Origin: JALXCG01 sp026991065 [NCBI: Gemmatimonadota bacterium]
GTDB lineage: Bacteria > GCA-2686955
Length of the DNA: 8,186 bases
Assembly (NCBI GenBank): GCA_026991065.1
Contig: JALXCG010000116.1
Span: forward strand, 1 to 8,186
Reading direction: 5' to 3'
The translations under genes and the position numbers were made by a program. The notes under the pieces were generated by a model. The model was given only the letters and a program-made list of their open reading frames with translations. It searched no databases and was not told the origin of the DNA. Below are positions 5,061 through 8,186 of the stretch, in pieces (positions within the stretch are counted from its first letter, which is position 1; the number at the start of each line of letters is the position of its first letter).

Positions 5061-8000
5061 CTACGAGTCCACGTGCCGGCGATCGGCGCCCGGCAGCCAA
5101 CCGCTGTTCTGCGGGCCGCCGTAAGCCCCCATGTCGCTCCGCTCGCCGTTGGGGTGTCCCGCCGGCCAGCCGGGCGCCTGGTCCCAGACCGCATCGTTCC
5201 AGAGCGGGTCGCCGACGTCGATACAGGGTGAAGAAACACCCAGGAGATAGCCGCGCCCGCGCCACTCCGCGAAACCTGGATCTTGGTCAATGTTGCCCTC
5301 CCCGGGCCAGCCGCCCCGCACATCACAGTAGCGGAGCTGGATGGTACCCGAGGGCGCGGTGTTGCTCTTCTCAATCAGGATCTCCGGCGCGGAGTCACCC
5401 CACAGAATGCAGTTTTCCAGCAGCGGCGGGAATTCGGCATTCAGGCGCAAGCGGATTGCGCCGCCGGGACCGCCCCAATTGGCGGAAAAGGTGCAGTTCC
5501 GAAAGTGCGGCTGGGTCCGGTAACCCTTCAGATACACCCCCGCGCCACCGGCGGCCTGGTTGCTCAGGAGCAGGCAGTTGTTCACGTCGGCCGTGGATTG
5601 GTCGCCGAAAAGAATGGCGCCGCCGTGCTGCGGGGCGGTGTTGAAATCCAGCGTGCAGTGGGCGAGCGTCACACCCCGGGTGAGGAAGAGGGCGAGCCCG
5701 CCGCCTTCGAGACCGGCGCTGTTGTGGTGAATGTTGCAGTGCCGCAACTCGATCTCGACCTCCTCTGTGGCGCGGCTGCGAGGCCTGTCCGTGGTTGACT
5801 TGCCGCGCCACCGACCGGGTTCCACCGGAGTGAGATCGGTGCTGCCGCGCAACAGGTAGAGCCCGCCGCCCCGGGACTCGGCGTGGTTGTCGGCGATGGT
5901 CGTGTTGCTGACCGTGGTAGAGCTGTGGAGCAGGTAGAGAGCACCGCCGCGCTGGGCCCGGTTGGCGGAAAAGAGGCAACCGTCGAACCTCGCCCGATCG
6001 AGATAGCTCAAACGCACTCCCCCGCCCTGCCGGGCCGCCACATTGTCGCGGAACTCCGTGTCGGTGCAGATCAGTGTGTCACTGTTGCAGGATCCTCCGG
6101 CGGCGGAATTGGCGCGGTTGTCGATGATCCGGCAACGATCCAGAACAAGGGTGGTGACGGCGCCGGAATAGAAGCCCCCGCCGTAGGAAAAGCCACCGTC
6201 CGCACGGTTGCGTTCGACCGCGGTCCCGGTCAAGGTGAAGCGACCATTGGAAAGATAGAGGCCACCACCATTGTAGGCGGCGCGGTTGTCGACCACGTCG
6301 CACTCCGTCAGGTCCAGATCGGCGAGCACGGCATGGAGCGCGCCACCGGTGCGTCCCGCGTGGTTGCTTGCGAGGCGGCAGTTGCTCATCCGCAGGTCAT
6401 GCCCCTTGCAGTAGATCCCGCCGCCATAGTCGGCGCTGCACTCCTGGATCACACAGTCGCGCATTTCGGGTGCGGCTTCGAGACAGCAGATTCCGCCGCC
6501 GTCATTGCCGTCGGGCGCATTCCAGGCGTTGCCGCGCAGAATGGTCAGCCCCTCCAGAACCGTGTCGCTTCCTTCGCCACTGTGGAAGAGGAAGCCGCGG
6601 CCGGCCTCTTCGCAGTCGATCACGGTTGCGTTCGCGCCGGCGACGCCCAAGATGTGCAGCGGTCGCCCGTGGAGATTCAGGTCGCGGTTGCCCTCGCCTC
6701 CGTAGGTCCCGGCGGCGATCAGAATGGTATCAGCGGGAAACGCCGCGTCGATGGCATCCTGGATCCGGGCCAACTGCTCCGGCACCCGAACCGGGCCGGC
6801 TTCCGGTTTGATGATGAGCTGGCTGGAGCGCTCCGTAACAACAGCTCCTCCCCGGTATCCCGAGAGGCGCAGTTGGTGGGTTCCCGGCGCGCCGGCGGAG
6901 CCGTCGATGTTCCAACTGAGAGTGTCGCCCGGCATCAGTTCAACCGGCGCGGATCCGGGGACAATCCAGTGCGGCCCCCAACTGAAGTCCACCACCAGGG
7001 AGTCGAGGTCGAGACGCTCTTCGCAATCGTTGCAGAGCTGCGCCTGGAACCGGATCGACTCGCCGAGCAGAAGCTGCGCCGGCGGATCCAGCAGGAGCAG
7101 TTGCAGATCACACGGCGTGGGAACACAGTTGAGCGGGCCGCCGTAGGCACCCAGATCCGCACGCGCGTCGCCCAGTCCGGGTGGCAGGCAGCGGTCGGCG
7201 ACCGCCGGGTTGCCGGCGTCGATGCAGGGGGAGTCGGGGGCAAGAGTGAAACGATCAAAATCCGGGTCCACAAAGCGCGGCGGCTGGTCCAGATTGCCGG
7301 TGCCCTCGAAGCCTCCTTCCACATCGCAGTAGGTCACTGTCGGCGGATCGCCGGCGCCAGGGCTGATGTTCCCGCCGGTGTTGCCCCAGACGATGCTGTT
7401 GCGCAGCGAGATCGGTTGCTCGGTGGAAAGATCGAGGCCGCCGGCAGCATCGGCCTGGTTGTTGGCGACCACGCAGTGGAGCAGGTTGACCGCCGAGTTG
7501 CCGATCCCCGCGCCACCGCCACGGCTGCTGCTGTTGTGGACCAGAAGCGAGTTGTAGATCTGAATCGGGGAGATCTGCGAGATGTAGAGCCCGCCCCCGC
7601 TGTTTGCCGCGCTGTTGTGCCCAATGAAGCAGTTCACGATTGCGCCCCCCTGGGTGTACCAAAGGTAGGCACCGCCGCCCGCGGCACCTGAGTCGTTGTA
7701 TTCAAGGCGGCAGTTGCGCAGGGTGGGCCGGCTGGAGTTGGCAAAGATGGCGCCGCCGCTGCGCAGCGCCGAGTTGTCGGTGGCGACACACCCATCCAAC
7801 AGAAAATCGGACTGGAAGAAATAGCAGGCCCCGCCTTCGTCGCCGCACCCATTGCCTTGGAAAACACAGTTGATGAACTGCGGGGAGCTGTTCAGGCCGT
7901 AGTAGGCGCCGCCATTGCTCAGGGGCTCCGGTGCGAGGTTGTTGATGAAGACGGTCTCCTCGAAGCGCGGGGCCACGGCGTTCGCGGTGTAAACGGCCCC

Positions 8001-8186
8001 GCCATGGGCCTGTTGCGACCAGGTGCCGTTGTCTGCGATGCGGCAGTTGCGAACCGTCAGCGAGGAGTTCGCCAGGTAGATCGCGGCGCCATCCGGGTTG
8101 CCGGGCGGGGCCGTGCCGTTGATCAAGGAGAAGCCTTCAAGCACGGCGGCAGCGCTCTCGCCATCCACCAGCTTCAGGAGGCGGCT
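5061..8186 (-). CDS. Right-handed parallel beta-helix repeat protein, two modules (5'-partial)
   Basis: The frame is open from the right edge to a TAG at 5061-5063, giving the last 1041 residues. A GTG at 8168 is not a credible start, because the reading frame continues upstream as SRLLKLVDGES, ordinary helix sequence, so the true start lies outside. Residue 1 below is the codon at the edge. Module 1 (1-353) has about nine short coils with GGA/GGG plus small or aromatic residues and N-x-A spacing, resembling polymorphic outer-membrane and pectate-lyase-like repeats. It closes with a cap ending SPCIDAG...GAYGGPLN. An Ig-like linker spans 354-465, rich in beta strands, with LMPGDTLSWNIDGS. Module 2 (466-1027) starts with an N-cap like RIQDAIDAAFPADTILIAAG, has about thirteen coils, and ends in the same kind of cap (GAYGGPQN). 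A basic loop at 781-809 interrupts it. No enzyme active site, signal peptide or C-terminal anchor is visible. Likely a large extracellular or surface protein for adhesion or polysaccharide binding or cleavage; the ligand is unknown. Confidence 0.88.
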   Translation of the reverse strand, partial: SRLLKLVDGESAAAVLEGFSLINGTAPPGNPDGAAIYLANSSLTVRNCRIADNGTWSQQAHGGAVYTANAVAPRFEETVFINNLAPEPLSNGGAYYGLNSSPQFINCVFQGNGCGDEGGACYFFQSDFLLDGCVATDNSALRSGGAIFANSSRPTLRNCRLEYNDSGAAGGGAYLWYTQGGAIVNCFIGHNSAANSGGGLYISQISPIQIYNSLLVHNSSSRGGGAGIGNSAVNLLHCVVANNQADAAGGLDLSTEQPISLRNSIVWGNTGGNISPGAGDPPTVTYCDVEGGFEGTGNLDQPPRFVDPDFDRFTLAPDSPCIDAGNPAVADRCLPPGLGDARADLGAYGGPLNCVPTPCDLQLLLLDPPAQLLLGESIRFQAQLCNDCEERLDLDSLVVDFSWGPHWIVPGSAPVELMPGDTLSWNIDGSAGAPGTHQLRLSGYRGGAVVTERSSQLIIKPEAGPVRVPEQLARIQDAIDAAFPADTILIAAGTYGGEGNRDLNLHGRPLHILGVAGANATVIDCEEAGRGFLFHSGEGSDTVLEGLTILRGNAWNAPDGNDGGGICCLEAAPEMRDCVIQECSADYGGGIYCKGHDLRMSNCRLASNHAGRTGGALHAVLADLDLTECDVVDNRAAYNGGGLYLSNGRFTLTGTAVERNRADGGFSYGGGFYSGAVTTLVLDRCRIIDNRANSAAGGSCNSDTLICTDTEFRDNVAARQGGGVRLSYLDRARFDGCLFSANRAQRGGALYLLHSSTTVSNTTIADNHAESRGGGLYLLRGSTDLTPVEPGRWRGKSTTDRPRSRATEEVEIELRHCNIHHNSAGLEGGGLALFLTRGVTLAHCTLDFNTAPQHGGAILFGDQSTADVNNCLLLSNQAAGGAGVYLKGYRTQPHFRNCTFSANWGGPGGAIRLRLNAEFPPLLENCILWGDSAPEILIEKSNTAPSGTIQLRYCDVRGGWPGEGNIDQDPGFAEWRGRGYLLGVSSPCIDVGDPLWNDAVWDQAPGWPAGHPNGERSDMGAYGGPQNSGWLPGADRRHVDS
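5106..5330 (-). repeat. C-terminal cap of beta-helix module 2
   Basis: Residues 953-1027 of the visible protein run from YCDVRGGWPGEGNIDQDPGF to GAYGGPQN, with SSPCIDVGDP in the middle. This cap matches the one closing module 1 in order and spacing of motifs: YCDV-GG, G-GN-DQ-P-F, SPCID-G-P, then GAYGGP-N. Only 14 residues follow it before the stop. Confidence 0.7.
6792..7127 (-). other. Ig-like linker domain between the two beta-helix modules
   Basis: Residues 354-465 contain no GGA/GGG coil motif. Instead they alternate short hydrophobic strands with turns, ending in SYRGG-like and QLIIKP strands, and contain the phrase LMPGDTLSWNIDGS typical of bacterial Ig-like or CARDB-like folds. Four Cys residues at the start (including CNDCEE) could pair. 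It separates two homologous helices and probably acts as a rigid spacer. Fold assignment is by style, not by a search. Confidence 0.45.
7128..7331 (-). repeat. C-terminal cap of beta-helix module 1
   Basis: Residues 286-353 of the visible protein run from YCDVEGGFEGTGNLDQPPRF through DSPCIDAGNP to GAYGGPLN. It is homologous to the cap at 5106-5330. In module 1 the cap is followed by the Ig-like linker and a whole second helix, rather than by the protein end. This marks the boundary of an internal duplication. Confidence 0.7.

Noticed and set aside
5883-7691. A 602-codon open frame on the plus strand opposite the beta-helix gene
   Set aside because: Its translation is a Val/Ala/Gly-rich mirror of the repetitive beta-helix codons. 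The minus-strand frame has clear repeated structural motifs and caps, so this is a shadow.
5061-8168. GTG at 8168 as the start of the beta-helix protein
   Set aside because: The six codons upstream remain open to the edge and continue helix-like sequence, and no signal peptide or N-cap follows the GTG. The gene is therefore partial.

Overview
The window is high-GC bacterial DNA. Everything convincingly coding lies on the minus strand, so genes read from right to left. There are two very large genes for exported, multidomain surface or extracellular proteins, plus the first 23 codons of a third gene at the left edge. No RNA gene, CRISPR array, insertion sequence or phage gene is visible. The protein styles suggest an uncultured, particle- or surface-associated heterotroph: a modular subtilase carrying von Willebrand A and cohesin-like domains, and a right-handed beta-helix protein whose caps end in 'SPCID.G.P ... 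GAYGGP.N'. I associate these styles with FCB-group or Eisenbacteria-like and related metagenomic lineages. That taxonomic guess is an inference from style only, because no marker gene is present.

Layout, left to right. (1) Positions 1-69 (minus) hold the start of a secreted or membrane protein with a good ribosome-binding site. (2) Positions 81-628 appear noncoding. (3) Positions 629-676 carry a very strong intrinsic terminator for the next gene. (4) Positions 700-4581 (minus) encode a 1293-residue secreted protein: signal peptide, two propeptide-like domains, a complete Asp-His-Ser subtilisin domain with an acidic calcium-binding-like insert, a VWA domain with intact MIDAS, Ig-like modules, a cohesin-like domain and a final beta-rich domain. 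(5) Positions 4582-5060 form a 479-base gap unusually rich in small perfect inverted repeats. Two lie directly after the upstream gene, two make compact imperfect hairpins, and one strong hairpin sits in the probable leader of the protease gene. (6) Positions 5061-8186 (minus) encode a 1041-residue C-terminal piece of a right-handed parallel beta-helix protein made of two homologous helix modules joined by an Ig-like linker. Its start lies beyond the right edge.

The two large genes could work on the same extracellular material: a large adhesive or polymer-binding beta-helix protein next to an adhesive protease. The gap between them, with hairpins at both ends, argues for separate transcripts rather than a tight operon. 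Neither protein ends in a recognisable sorting or anchoring domain, so how they stay at the surface, or whether they are released, is open. I see no clear new defence or mobile system here. The most unusual items are the protease-VWA-cohesin architecture, the duplicated beta-helix with a basic loop in one module, and the hairpin-rich intergenic region.
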